DNA of 5,564 bases from an uncultured Ruminococcus sp. (GTDB taxonomy: Bacteria; Bacillota; Clostridia; Oscillospirales; Ruminococcaceae). A program made the position numbers and the translations under genes. How positions within the stretch are numbered: position 1 is the first letter of the stretch; every line of letters starts with the position of its first letter. A model generated the notes under the pieces. The model was not told where the DNA came from. It worked only from the letters and a program-made list of their open reading frames with translations, and did no database searches. The stretch spans positions 1 through 5,564 of the forward strand of contig CAMWXM010000190.1 of the NCBI GenBank assembly GCA_947178195.1, given 5' to 3'. Positions 1-5,417 of the stretch are shown in pieces.

Positions 1-87
1 TTATTATATGATACTTTTTTCTTAATTGCAATACTTTTATGTGAACAGGCTCTAAACAAATTTTTAAAAATTATCTCAGGTGTTGCA

Positions 88-325
88 TTAATTTATAGGC
101 TGGGCGTCGTATTCGGAAATACGACTGTTATTGAACTCATAGCCGTGTTCGAATATATATGCTATTACATTTTCAAATGTTGTAAAGCATGAGTAGTCAG
201 TTGATTTTATTTCAAAAAAATTTGAAGTATCTGAATAATCCTCATTATAAAGATGATTCTCTATAAAATTATATGAATTAAACATATCGCTACTTGATAT
301 TTGACCGTCTTGTGTAACACATATG
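88..325 (-). pseudogene. Out-of-frame C-terminal extension of the lipoprotein gene
   Basis: A stretch of about 80 codons stays open on the minus strand, ending at TAA (88-90), in a different frame from the lipoprotein gene upstream. It has no ribosome-binding site or plausible start of its own. If one TA unit is added to the (TA)8 tract at 331-347, the lipoprotein reads through its TGA (326-328) into this frame, beginning INDICVTQDGQ and ending SEYDAQPIN. The joined product would be about 345 aa. The peptide is hydrophilic and protein-like, and the junction continues a beta-strand-like segment (DFYVGYIYIY then INDICV). I infer it is the original C-terminus, now out of frame or expressed only in some repeat-length variants. 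Chance openness of this length in AT-rich DNA is possible but unlikely. Confidence 0.6.
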
Positions 326-1123
326 TCATTTATATATATATATATATCCAACATAAAAATCAAGTTGTTCATCTCCGCATTTTGGGCTTGCCTGAATAAA
401 ATATAAAAATTTATTATGATCGCTGCCATCATCAAAAGCAAGTACCCTGTCCGAAAGATGATATTCTACCGAATCAACAGTATATTTTTTTCCGTCATAT
501 GCAAATCCATTTCCCAAAATTAAGGAAAAAGATTCCATAGTCTCAATATATTCACGTGCCGCATTGTCAATTTCGGTATAATCGTAGTCGCCCAGTTTTG
601 TTAAATATGTTTTAAGCCCCTCAACGGTATATTCTTTATAGTATAATTCTTGTTCGCTGTCATAATCTCCAAGAATCTCTATATTAGCTCCATTCAGGAA
701 ATTTTTATCTATACTGCATGCAACACTGACGGTGCTGCCATTTAAAATATCTTCATCATTTTCAAAGATTGGGAAATGAAGATTTTTAAATTTACAATGC
801 TTCTTCAGCGTTTCATTATCTCCTACATACTCCGCTTTCCAGTCAAGCCTCCATGTTTCCACTCCCTCAAATGTGACCTTAACATCTTTCCAAAAATCGA
901 TTTTTTCAGGCTCTCCGTCAGTTTTTTCGGTTTTTGTCTGCTTATCTGCAGCTTCAATTTCCTCGGCAGCTTTAAGCATAGCTGATTCCAATTCATCATC
1001 TGACATGTTCTCCACCTGATCTGATGAATATGTAGTATGTTCGGATTCCTGACTTGCACACCCCGATATTGTCAGCGCTGTCAATGCAGCCAGTATTACT
1101 GATATGATCTTCTTGTTTTTCAT
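326..1123 (-). CDS. Secreted lipoprotein, C-terminally truncated by frame change
   Basis: This 265-aa protein starts with a lipoprotein signal peptide: charged MKNKK, a hydrophobic run, and a lipobox ending ISGC with Cys22 as the expected lipidated residue. It should be anchored on the outer face of the membrane. Residues 23-75 form a polar, acidic, probably disordered linker. From about residue 76 (DFWKDVKVTFEGVE) to 200 it resembles a beta-rich domain common in clostridial lipoproteins, including LNGSTVSVACSID and YTVEGLKTYLT; I know no assigned function. The ATG is preceded by GGAGG at 7-nt spacing. It has its own upstream gap of about 160 bp and may be transcribed separately from the mob/par genes. 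The last residues, GYIYIYK, are encoded by a TA repeat followed at once by TGA. The homologous domain seems to continue in another frame, so this stop is probably not the ancestral end. It is likely cargo of the element or flanking chromosome. Confidence 0.85.
   Translation of the reverse strand: MKNKKIISVILAALTALTISGCASQESEHTTYSSDQVENMSDDELESAMLKAAEEIEAADKQTKTEKTDGEPEKIDFWKDVKVTFEGVETWRLDWKAEYVGDNETLKKHCKFKNLHFPIFENDEDILNGSTVSVACSIDKNFLNGANIEILGDYDSEQELYYKEYTVEGLKTYLTKLGDYDYTEIDNAAREYIETMESFSLILGNGFAYDGKKYTVDSVEYHLSDRVLAFDDGSDHNKFLYFIQASPKCGDEQLDFYVGYIYIYK
331..347. repeat. (TA)8 dinucleotide microsatellite inside a coding region
   Basis: Seventeen bases of perfect TA alternation lie within the lipoprotein reading frame, just before its present stop codon. 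On the minus strand they encode alternating Tyr and Ile. Gain of one TA unit or loss of two would move translation into the open frame that continues to position 88. Tracts of this kind are prone to slipped-strand changes in replication and also to sequencing and assembly error. Confidence 0.9.
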
Positions 1124-1167
1124 TTCAATTCCTCCAGTTATTGTTGTGTATTAAACCTTAACATCTT

Positions 1168-1196
1168 ATTTTATCTAATATTTCTATGCAATGCAA
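1168..1196 (-). promoter_or_regulatory. Candidate promoter of the lipoprotein gene
   Basis: On the minus strand, TTGCAT (1191-1196) and TAAAAT (1168-1173) are separated by 17 bp and lie about 45 bp upstream of the lipoprotein start. The -10 matches the consensus at 5 of 6 positions, the -35 only at the TTG. It is a weak prediction in AT-rich DNA, but the spacing and the gap after the preceding gene make it reasonable. Confidence 0.35.
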
Positions 1197-1281
1197 CCAA
1201 AATTCGACAAATGGTATAAAAAAAGTGATAAATGGCAAAACTTCACACCAGTCGTGCGATTTTGCTCCGCATATTTTCATA

Positions 1282-2106
1282 TTACAGCTTTAATAATCTT
1301 GCATTTTTTACCGCATTTTCAAGAGCAGGATCACCACTTTTTTTAACCAGTTTGATAAGCTCATCCAAATTATCAAATGTCATCTTTAACATAAAAACCT
1401 TTATATCTGATTTCGATGTCTTTTCTTCGGATTCAAGCTGTGCTATCTTCTCTTTCAAACGATTTATCTCTTCCTCATCTTTTTCGTAAACCACATCTAT
1501 CGGACGGTTTTCAAATTCCTTTATCTGCGCTTCAAGATCGGCGATCTTCTTTTTATCCGCAGGATTTTCAGTAGACTCTTGTTTTTCGGCAGCTCTTTTT
1601 TTCGCTTCCGTTAACTGCTGCTCCAAACGTTCCTTTTCAGCTTTGAGTTCCTCGACCTTTGCCGTTTCGGCTTCCAGTTTGGCGGTGCTTTTTTCGTCTC
1701 TGCCCTGCAGCTTGATGTTCTCGCCTTTAAGCCTATTTATTTCCTCGTCACGCTGTACAAGCTGCTGTTTACTCTCTGCGCTTGCCTTGTCCGCCGCCGA
1801 GTTCTTTTCTTCAAGCTCCTTGATCTTATCTTTAAGTTGTTTTACTGTTGTGCTTTCGAGGTCAGTAGTTTCTACGATTTCCTCTCTGTCCGATTCCGAC
1901 ATTGTAGACAGCAGATACAATTTTTCCTTTCCGATTTGTCTTGTTGACAAGACAAAATCCTTTGGCAGATTTTCAACGACCTTAATGTATTGATAGACGT
2001 TCTGACGGCTTAATTCTGCTTTCTGTTCGCAGTAATCCCCGAAGTTGTCATAACCCAGAGCTATATACAGCTTCTCATCACGCATTTTCTTAAATCCTAC
2101 TGCCAT
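1282..2106 (-). CDS. DUF3102-like/HTH protein with long coiled coil (N-terminus split off)
   Basis: The open frame gives 274 aa. Residues 1-70 (KKMRDEKLYIALGYDNFGDYC, then SRQNVYQYIKVVENL) resemble the helical, probably DNA-binding domain of DUF3102-like proteins on Firmicutes mobile elements. Residues about 85-235 are a highly charged heptad-rich coiled coil (ELEEK, EINRLKGE, EELKAEKERLEQQ). The last 40 residues are a separate helical cap. The architecture recalls KfrA-type plasmid proteins, though I see no clear sequence match. The ATG at 2106 lies in an ATGGCAGTAG overlap with the preceding frame and has no good ribosome-binding site. The family's first helix lies upstream: a gene start at 2237, behind GGAGGT, encodes it one frame away. 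Adding one A at 2131-2133 joins the parts into about 318 aa. Its position downstream of parA suggests a partition partner, by inference only. Confidence 0.75.
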   Translation of the reverse strand: MAVGFKKMRDEKLYIALGYDNFGDYCEQKAELSRQNVYQYIKVVENLPKDFVLSTRQIGKEKLYLLSTMSESDREEIVETTDLESTTVKQLKDKIKELEEKNSAADKASAESKQQLVQRDEEINRLKGENIKLQGRDEKSTAKLEAETAKVEELKAEKERLEQQLTEAKKRAAEKQESTENPADKKKIADLEAQIKEFENRPIDVVYEKDEEEINRLKEKIAQLESEEKTSKSDIKVFMLKMTFDNLDELIKLVKKSGDPALENAVKNARLLKL

Positions 2107-2237
2107 CTGATAAAGGTTTCCTGCGCTGTCTTTGCGCAGTTTATTATTTCAGCGTGAAGCTGCGCCGCCTGTGTGTACTGTTCCGGCATAACCGCAGCCG
2201 GAGCGCTGAGCATTGCGTTTATATTGAATTTTGACAT
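2097..2237 (-). CDS. N-terminal fragment of the HTH/coiled-coil gene, internal start
   Basis: An ATG at 2237 follows an excellent ribosome-binding site and opens a 46-aa frame (MSKFNINAML... to ...FIRWQ, stop TAG at 2097). Its residues 1-36 end in a helix, LHAEIINCAK, that joins smoothly to DSAGNLYQMAVGFKKMRD in the -1 frame, giving the complete first helices of the following coiled-coil protein. The change point is the AAA at 2131-2133 (codons GCA AAG). The same frame is also the C-terminal end of the Cys-rich protein's reading frame, so this sequence can be translated both as an independent start and as a tail. It is best read as the true 5' end of the downstream gene. Confidence 0.6.
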   Translation of the reverse strand: MSKFNINAMLSAPAAVMPEQYTQAAQLHAEIINCAKTAQETFIRWQ

Positions 2238-2855
2238 TGTTGTTACCTCCGTTTTCTCATTTGCTTTTGCCATAGCAATTGTTTTATTCCCTGCGTTTTC
2301 TTTTGCAATATGAATACGCATTAAAATAGTCTTCCGTTCTTTTTCTTCGGTCATATCTTTACGTGTGCCGTCATTATAAAAGAATCGCTCCTTGACAAGC
2401 CTGCGGGCTTCTGTGCCTTTTTTGTTCTTTTTGAAATTCAAATCAAAAATAGCAAGTCCAAAGCAATCATTAAAAGAATAGCATTGACCGAAACATGACG
2501 CTCTCCATTCATCGGGTATGCAATTAGAAAATTCTGTTGCTGCTTCTGCTCCGTCCAGTGAATTAACATAATTCAATACTCTTTTCACGAAAACCAAATC
2601 GAGGGAGTACAGCTTGCAGGAAGAAAAATCACCCTTTTCCGTTCCGATACAGCACCTTGTCAAATAGGTGATTTTCGGTGTTGCCCTGCATTCACGCTTA
2701 ACGACCTCTTTTGTTATCCAGTCTCGTTCGGTAACGATATACGGACAACCGTAACATTCGTGCTGCGGAGAATAATCGTTTATAGCATATCCCGTTATTT
2801 CGGCTTTTGTAGACTTTTTAAACGTCTTGCCGCACTTACATATGTACTTTTGCAT
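2097..2855 (-). CDS. Cys-rich protein of unknown function
   Basis: The frame gives 252 aa from an ATG preceded by AAGGAGGTG at close to ideal spacing. It carries twelve cysteines before residue 135, including CKC (6-8) and CYGC (34-37), with others at 56, 68, 69, 80, 112, 121, 125 and 131. This suggests a zinc-ribbon-like N-terminus. The stretch KNKKGTEARRLVKERFF, then DGTRKDMTEEKERK (about 143-175), resembles hypothetical proteins I know from Clostridia mobile elements; no function is established. No signal peptide or membrane segment is seen, so it should be cytoplasmic. The expected protein body ends near residue 205. Residues 207-252 belong to the next gene's N-terminus, read in the same frame, so either the original stop was lost or the tail is a natural extension. 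It follows parA across a palindrome, probably in the same operon. Confidence 0.8.
   Translation of the reverse strand: MQKYICKCGKTFKKSTKAEITGYAINDYSPQHECYGCPYIVTERDWITKEVVKRECRATPKITYLTRCCIGTEKGDFSSCKLYSLDLVFVKRVLNYVNSLDGAEAATEFSNCIPDEWRASCFGQCYSFNDCFGLAIFDLNFKKNKKGTEARRLVKERFFYNDGTRKDMTEEKERKTILMRIHIAKENAGNKTIAMAKANEKTEVTTMSKFNINAMLSAPAAVMPEQYTQAAQLHAEIINCAKTAQETFIRWQ
2245..2250 (-). promoter_or_regulatory. Strong internal ribosome-binding site before the 2237 start
   Basis: GGAGGT lies 7 nt upstream of the ATG at 2235-2237. It sits inside the frame of the Cys-rich protein. It fixes the likely start of the HTH/coiled-coil gene at 2237 rather than at the poorly preceded ATG at 2106. The TAA at 2243-2245, overlapping the last base of this site, is in the +1 frame relative to the Cys-rich gene and could be its former stop. 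Confidence 0.7.
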
Positions 2856-2868
2856 TGCTGCACCTCCT

Positions 2869-2893
2869 TAAAATTCCCCACTGGGGAATTTTA
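2869..2893. repeat. Perfect 25-bp palindrome between parA and the Cys-rich gene
   Basis: Two 11-bp arms (TAAAATTCCCC at 2869-2879, GGGGAATTTTA at 2883-2893) flank a 3-nt centre, ACT. The right arm includes the parA stop codon, and the left arm abuts the ribosome-binding site of the next gene. It could act as an intrinsic terminator or attenuator, although only four T follow the GC part on the minus strand. It could also be a binding site for an operon protein, such as a partition site. The core GGGGAATTT recurs upstream of mobC. Confidence 0.8.
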
Positions 2894-3661
2894 TGCTCCG
2901 CACCAAATAAGAACCTCATTAGCAAGAGTTTTATACTCCTCGCCGAGCTTAGTGTTATTCAGACATAAGCTACTGCACTTCTGCGCCGAGTAAGCAGCTT
3001 CTACAGAACGGCTGATCCGTGTATTCATGAGACTATCGCTGTATTGCTCAGACAGAGTATTTATCGTATCTTTACTCATGTTAGTACTATCAAGCATTGT
3101 GGGCAGTATGCCGATAATTTCAAGTCTCGGATTTACTGTCCCCTTGATCTGACTGATAACGTCTGTCAAACCCTGTAAGCCATTCAGGGCAAACTTCTGC
3201 GTTTGTACGGGTATTACCACACCGTCAGCCGCTGTAAGTGCGTTCATCAGTAGCACACCGAGAGATGGCAAACAATCAACGATTATGTAGTCATATTCAG
3301 CAAAACATTCAGCGGAAAGAATACGTTTCAGAACGCTTTCCCTTGCAAGAGCCTGAGACAAATAGAAGTCTGCCGAGGAAAGATTAATATCCGAGGGGAC
3401 ATAATCAACGTTATTCTTCTCGTTGTGCAATATCCCGTTGGGGACTTCGCCTCCACGAACAGCTATCATCATCATATCGTTGATGTTGGGGCTATCGTTG
3501 TCCTCATAGCCGAGATATGCCGACATATTTGCCTGTGGGTCAAGGTCGATAAGGCATACCTTCTTGCCATTAAGGGCGAGAGCTGCACCAAGATTTACCG
3601 TTGTGGTGGTCTTACCCACACCGCCCTTTTGGTTGGCTACTGCGATAATTTTCTTACTCAT
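2891..3661 (-). CDS. parA: ParA/Soj-family partition ATPase
   Basis: This 256-aa protein is of normal length for a small ParA/Soj (type Ib-like, no N-terminal HTH). It has the deviant Walker A KGGVGKTT (12-19, signature Lys12 and Lys17), the switch motif DLDPQAN (39-45) and Walker B IIVDCLPSLG (126-135, Asp129). The conserved VVIPVQTQKFALNGLQGL follows. ParA ATPases bind DNA nonspecifically and move partition complexes so that low-copy elements are inherited. I chose the ATG at 3661 (MSKKIIAV): GAGGAGG lies 9 nt upstream and the protein begins just before the first beta strand. MKMSKK, two codons earlier, is the alternative. The start overlaps the relaxase stop by 8 bp, implying translational coupling. 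No standard ParB gene follows within the window. Confidence 0.95.
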   Translation of the reverse strand: MSKKIIAVANQKGGVGKTTTTVNLGAALALNGKKVCLIDLDPQANMSAYLGYEDNDSPNINDMMMIAVRGGEVPNGILHNEKNNVDYVPSDINLSSADFYLSQALARESVLKRILSAECFAEYDYIIVDCLPSLGVLLMNALTAADGVVIPVQTQKFALNGLQGLTDVISQIKGTVNPRLEIIGILPTMLDSTNMSKDTINTLSEQYSDSLMNTRISRSVEAAYSAQKCSSLCLNNTKLGEEYKTLANEVLIWCGA

Positions 3662-4682
3662 CTTCATCTTCCTCCTCGTTTTTTTCTTCAGGAACATTGC
3701 CTATCCACTCCCTGTACGCAGCGTTCTCCGCTTCAAACACAATCATATTAAGCAGTCTCATAGCCTCAAAAGGGTCTTTCTTCTCAGCATTGCGGTATTC
3801 TTCGGACATTCTGTACTTTTCTGCACACATATCCACATAATCGCATTCTCGCTGTATACCTGAGTACTTCTGAATTGCCGACAAACTAATTTCCTGTTCC
3901 TTGTGCAAAATGCGATATTGCAAATCATCAACAGAATATCCGTCACCCAACCGAAAGCTGCGGATAGCATTTTTTTGTTTTGGTGCTTTTATAGAAAGAT
4001 ACTTGCCAGACCGAACGGTATAACCATGCTCATTTAACTTGTCTGTCAAATCTGAAATACTTTGCACGTCCTCACATAAAATCAATTTATCAATATCGGC
4101 GGCAAGCTGCTGTTTCCAAGATGTTCCGTTTTGCTTTGCAAGCCATTCTGAATATTTCGTTGTATTCTTGTGTTTGGGATTTTCAATAATATGAAGTCCA
4201 TGTTCAAGAGCAATCTCATCGGATATTTTTCTTGCACGCTTGAGAGTATTTTGATTGTCGTGCCATTTCTTTCCATACATATTTAAAGACGATACCGCAA
4301 AATGATTATGCAGATGACCTTTATCAATGTGTGTACTCACAACTATCTGATGATCATCGCCAAAAACTTTTTTTGCCCATTCAATACCGATCTTATGTGC
4401 CTCATCCGGTGTAATTTTTTCTTCCGGACAAAATGACTGAACGTAATGATGTAATAAAATTTTTTCTTTCTGCGTTTTATTTGATTTATCGTTTTGAAAA
4501 AAATCATCAGTTGAATATTTTTTATATGTTCGCCTGAAAGCTATAAAAGCCTCTGACGGATCTTCCGATATATTTATTCCTGTTATCAACTCCGATCCTT
4601 TGGTTTTTTTGTCATTTGCAATATAGCGTAAAAACTCAAAGGGCTTGGAATGTATAGATGATATATGTTCAACTACTGGCAT
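3654..4682 (-). CDS. mobA: MOBP-type relaxase / mobilisation nuclease
   Basis: This 342-aa protein is a relaxase of the Pfam Relaxase (PF03432) type. It would nick the transfer origin, stay covalently bound to the 5' end, and lead the strand into the recipient. The likely catalytic tyrosine is Tyr20 (FEFLRYIAN). The metal-binding three-His motif is THIDKGHLHNHF (His118, His125, His127), followed by SSLNMYGKKWHDNQ and a helical segment RKISDEIALEHGL, typical of Firmicutes members. It is short for the family: there is no long C-terminal helicase, primase or coupling region, and it ends in an acidic tail (EEKNEEEDEDE). The ATG has GGAG 5 nt upstream. The mobC stop is 11 bp upstream and parA overlaps its end by 8 bp. 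The element would depend on a helper conjugation system for the mating channel. The symbol is by role. Confidence 0.93.
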   Translation of the reverse strand: MPVVEHISSIHSKPFEFLRYIANDKKTKGSELITGINISEDPSEAFIAFRRTYKKYSTDDFFQNDKSNKTQKEKILLHHYVQSFCPEEKITPDEAHKIGIEWAKKVFGDDHQIVVSTHIDKGHLHNHFAVSSLNMYGKKWHDNQNTLKRARKISDEIALEHGLHIIENPKHKNTTKYSEWLAKQNGTSWKQQLAADIDKLILCEDVQSISDLTDKLNEHGYTVRSGKYLSIKAPKQKNAIRSFRLGDGYSVDDLQYRILHKEQEISLSAIQKYSGIQRECDYVDMCAEKYRMSEEYRNAEKKDPFEAMRLLNMIVFEAENAAYREWIGNVPEEKNEEEDEDE

Positions 4683-4693
4683 ATTTTCTCCTT

Positions 4694-5017
4694 TCAGTCA
4701 TCTAATGGTTTTAACCAATTTTCAATCATGTTCTTAAGTTCGTTAAATTCATGCTTTACTGCCTTAATATCATTTTCATAGACTTGACCCGTTCTATTTA
4801 TCATCTGAGCTATCTGATTGATATTAACTCCTATTCTGTGAATTTCCATCCTGACATCATTAACAAGTTTCATGTCATACTCCTTGATTTCACCTTTCAC
4901 AGCAATCAGTCTCATATATGTTCCCACTCTGAGGTTAAGTTTTTTTGATCGCTCGAGTATTATTCTCAACTCGTCATCGTTAAGTTTTATATGCTTCTCA
5001 TTTTTTCTTTTGCTCAT
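4694..5017 (-). CDS. mobC: MobC-family relaxosome accessory protein
   Basis: This 107-aa basic protein matches the MobC pattern. An N-terminal ribbon-helix-helix-like segment (about 8-42: KHIKLNDDELRIILE, then GTYMRLIAVKG) is followed by the diagnostic helix with IGVNINQIAQMINRTG (62-77). Such proteins bind the transfer origin, help the relaxase open the DNA at the nick site, and often repress their own operon. The ATG at 5017 has GAGGAG 7 nt upstream; a TTG one codon earlier is too close to that site. The gene is directly downstream of the inverted-repeat region and 11 bp before the relaxase, as usual for mobC-relaxase pairs. Confidence 0.9.
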   Translation of the reverse strand: MSKRKNEKHIKLNDDELRIILERSKKLNLRVGTYMRLIAVKGEIKEYDMKLVNDVRMEIHRIGVNINQIAQMINRTGQVYENDIKAVKHEFNELKNMIENWLKPLDD

Positions 5018-5043
5018 CAATTTGCTCCTCTACTGTACTACAG

Positions 5044-5073
5044 ATTATATTTACAATCGGGGTTTCAGGGGAA
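5044..5073 (-). promoter_or_regulatory. Candidate mobC operon promoter
   Basis: A perfect TATAAT (5044-5049) lies about 27 bp upstream of the mobC ATG. The -35 position (TTCCCC at 5068-5073, 18-bp spacer) is a poor match and falls within an imperfect palindrome. A small palindrome, CTGTACTACAG (5033-5043), follows the -10 immediately and could be an operator. A weak -35 covered by palindromes fits a repressible mob promoter, by inference. Confidence 0.45.
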
Positions 5074-5082
5074 TTTCCTCTG
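5066..5082. repeat. Imperfect palindrome overlapping the mobC -35 region
   Basis: CAGGGGAA and TTCCTCTG are paired around a central T with one G-T mismatch. The palindrome lies 16-17 bp upstream of the TATAAT box, where a -35 element should be, so a bound protein would block mobC transcription. It shares GGGGAATTT with the palindrome beside parA. Confidence 0.55.
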
Positions 5083-5107
5083 CCATTTGGCACTTTCTGC
5101 CAAATGG
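5083..5107. repeat. Perfect inverted repeat, 10-bp arms
   Basis: CCATTTGGCA (5083-5092) and TGCCAAATGG (5098-5107) flank the loop CTTTC. It is the strongest hairpin in the mobC upstream region. It is not followed by a T-run on either strand, so it is unlikely to be a terminator. Relaxosome binding is the likely role. Confidence 0.85.
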
Positions 5108-5127
5108 GAAAAAGTATCCACTTTTTC
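5108..5127. repeat. Perfect inverted repeat, 8-bp arms
   Basis: GAAAAAGT (5108-5115) and ACTTTTTC (5120-5127) flank the 4-nt loop ATCC. It begins at the base after the 5083-5107 repeat ends. The loop region contains TATCC, a partial match to MOBP nick sequences. Confidence 0.8.
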
Positions 5128-5187
5128 TGTGCTTGCTGTCTTCCAGCCGCTATTCCCTCCCACCACCCTGAACGGCTACACTGCCGC

Positions 5188-5403
5188 CTACTTATCCACC
5201 ACTTTCCGCCCGCTGCGTACATATTCCACAAAGGGCTGCTTGGGTATTTTGTAATTACGCCCCAGCTTCAGAACAGCAAACGGCATTTTGTCAATGTTCC
5301 TGTAAAACATTTTGCAGGATATACCCATAACGGAAACAGCTTCCCGAACAGTGATAAACTCTTTCGGCAAATTTTCAATTTCCTCCAAAGTCATTCTTTT
5401 CAC
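5188..5403 (-). CDS. Excisionase-type HTH DNA-binding protein
   Basis: This 71-aa protein consists almost wholly of a winged-helix/HTH fold of the excisionase (HTH_17) type: FITVREAVSVMGISCKMFYR (16-35), then a wing-like VLKLGRNYKIPKQPFVEYV. Proteins of this kind act as Xis directionality factors for tyrosine recombinases or as small regulators; no integrase is visible here to decide. I chose the GTG at 5403 because GGAGGT lies 6 nt upstream and because an upstream gene ends at 5418. An ATG at 5448 in the same frame would add 15 unlike residues and overlap that gene; ATG 5394 is a further alternative. It precedes the oriT-like region. Confidence 0.85.
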   Translation of the reverse strand: MKRMTLEEIENLPKEFITVREAVSVMGISCKMFYRNIDKMPFAVLKLGRNYKIPKQPFVEYVRSGRKVVDK

Positions 5404-5409
5404 GGCAGT

Positions 5410-5415
5410 ACCTCC
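5410..5415 (-). promoter_or_regulatory. Ribosome-binding site fixing the GTG start at 5403
   Basis: GGAGGT lies 6 nt upstream of GTG (5401-5403) and directly after the stop codon of the preceding frame (5418-5420). No comparable site precedes the ATG at 5448. Confidence 0.7.
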
Positions 5416-5417
5416 GC

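Larger units (their letters stand above)
5021..5187. other. Putative origin of transfer (oriT) and mob leader region
   Basis: This non-coding gap between the HTH gene and mobC holds three directly abutting inverted repeats: 5066-5082 (imperfect), 5083-5107 (perfect 10-bp arms, 5-nt loop) and 5108-5127 (perfect 8-bp arms, 4-nt loop). Clustered hairpins next to mobC and a relaxase gene are the usual setting of oriT. TATCC at 5115-5119, just beyond the largest hairpin, resembles the core of MOBP nick regions (RP4: TATCCTG), and ACCCTG at 5165-5170 is another possible nick-region match. The exact nick cannot be assigned from sequence alone. Confidence 0.5.

Noticed and set aside
59..72. AATTTTTAAAAATT palindrome downstream of the lipoprotein region
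   Set aside because: A pure A/T self-complementary stretch is expected by chance in this AT-rich DNA.
88..441. Independent 117-aa minus-strand gene
   Set aside because: It has no ribosome-binding site and its first third overlaps the lipoprotein gene in another frame. The remainder fits better as that gene's displaced C-terminus.
1218..1246. Possible terminator on the minus strand: GTGA/TCAC hairpin followed by seven T
   Set aside because: The stem is only 4 bp with a loop of about 14 nt, too weak to call.
1232..1993. Long plus-strand open frames rich in Ser and Phe
   Set aside because: They are the antisense of the Glu/Lys-rich coiled coil, which produces open Ser/Phe-rich frames, and they lack convincing starts.
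2128..2140. Programmed -1 frameshift site at GCA AAG
   Set aside because: It does not match an X XXY YYZ slippery heptamer, and no clear stimulatory hairpin was seen, so a mutation or sequencing error is preferred.
3425..3863. Plus-strand open frames opposite parA and the relaxase gene
   Set aside because: They lie antisense to strongly conserved ATPase and relaxase coding sequence, with no supporting start signals.
4998..5231. Minus-strand 77-codon frame across the oriT-like gap
   Set aside because: Trp/Arg/Gly-rich composition, overlap with both flanking genes, and inverted repeats inside it argue against coding.
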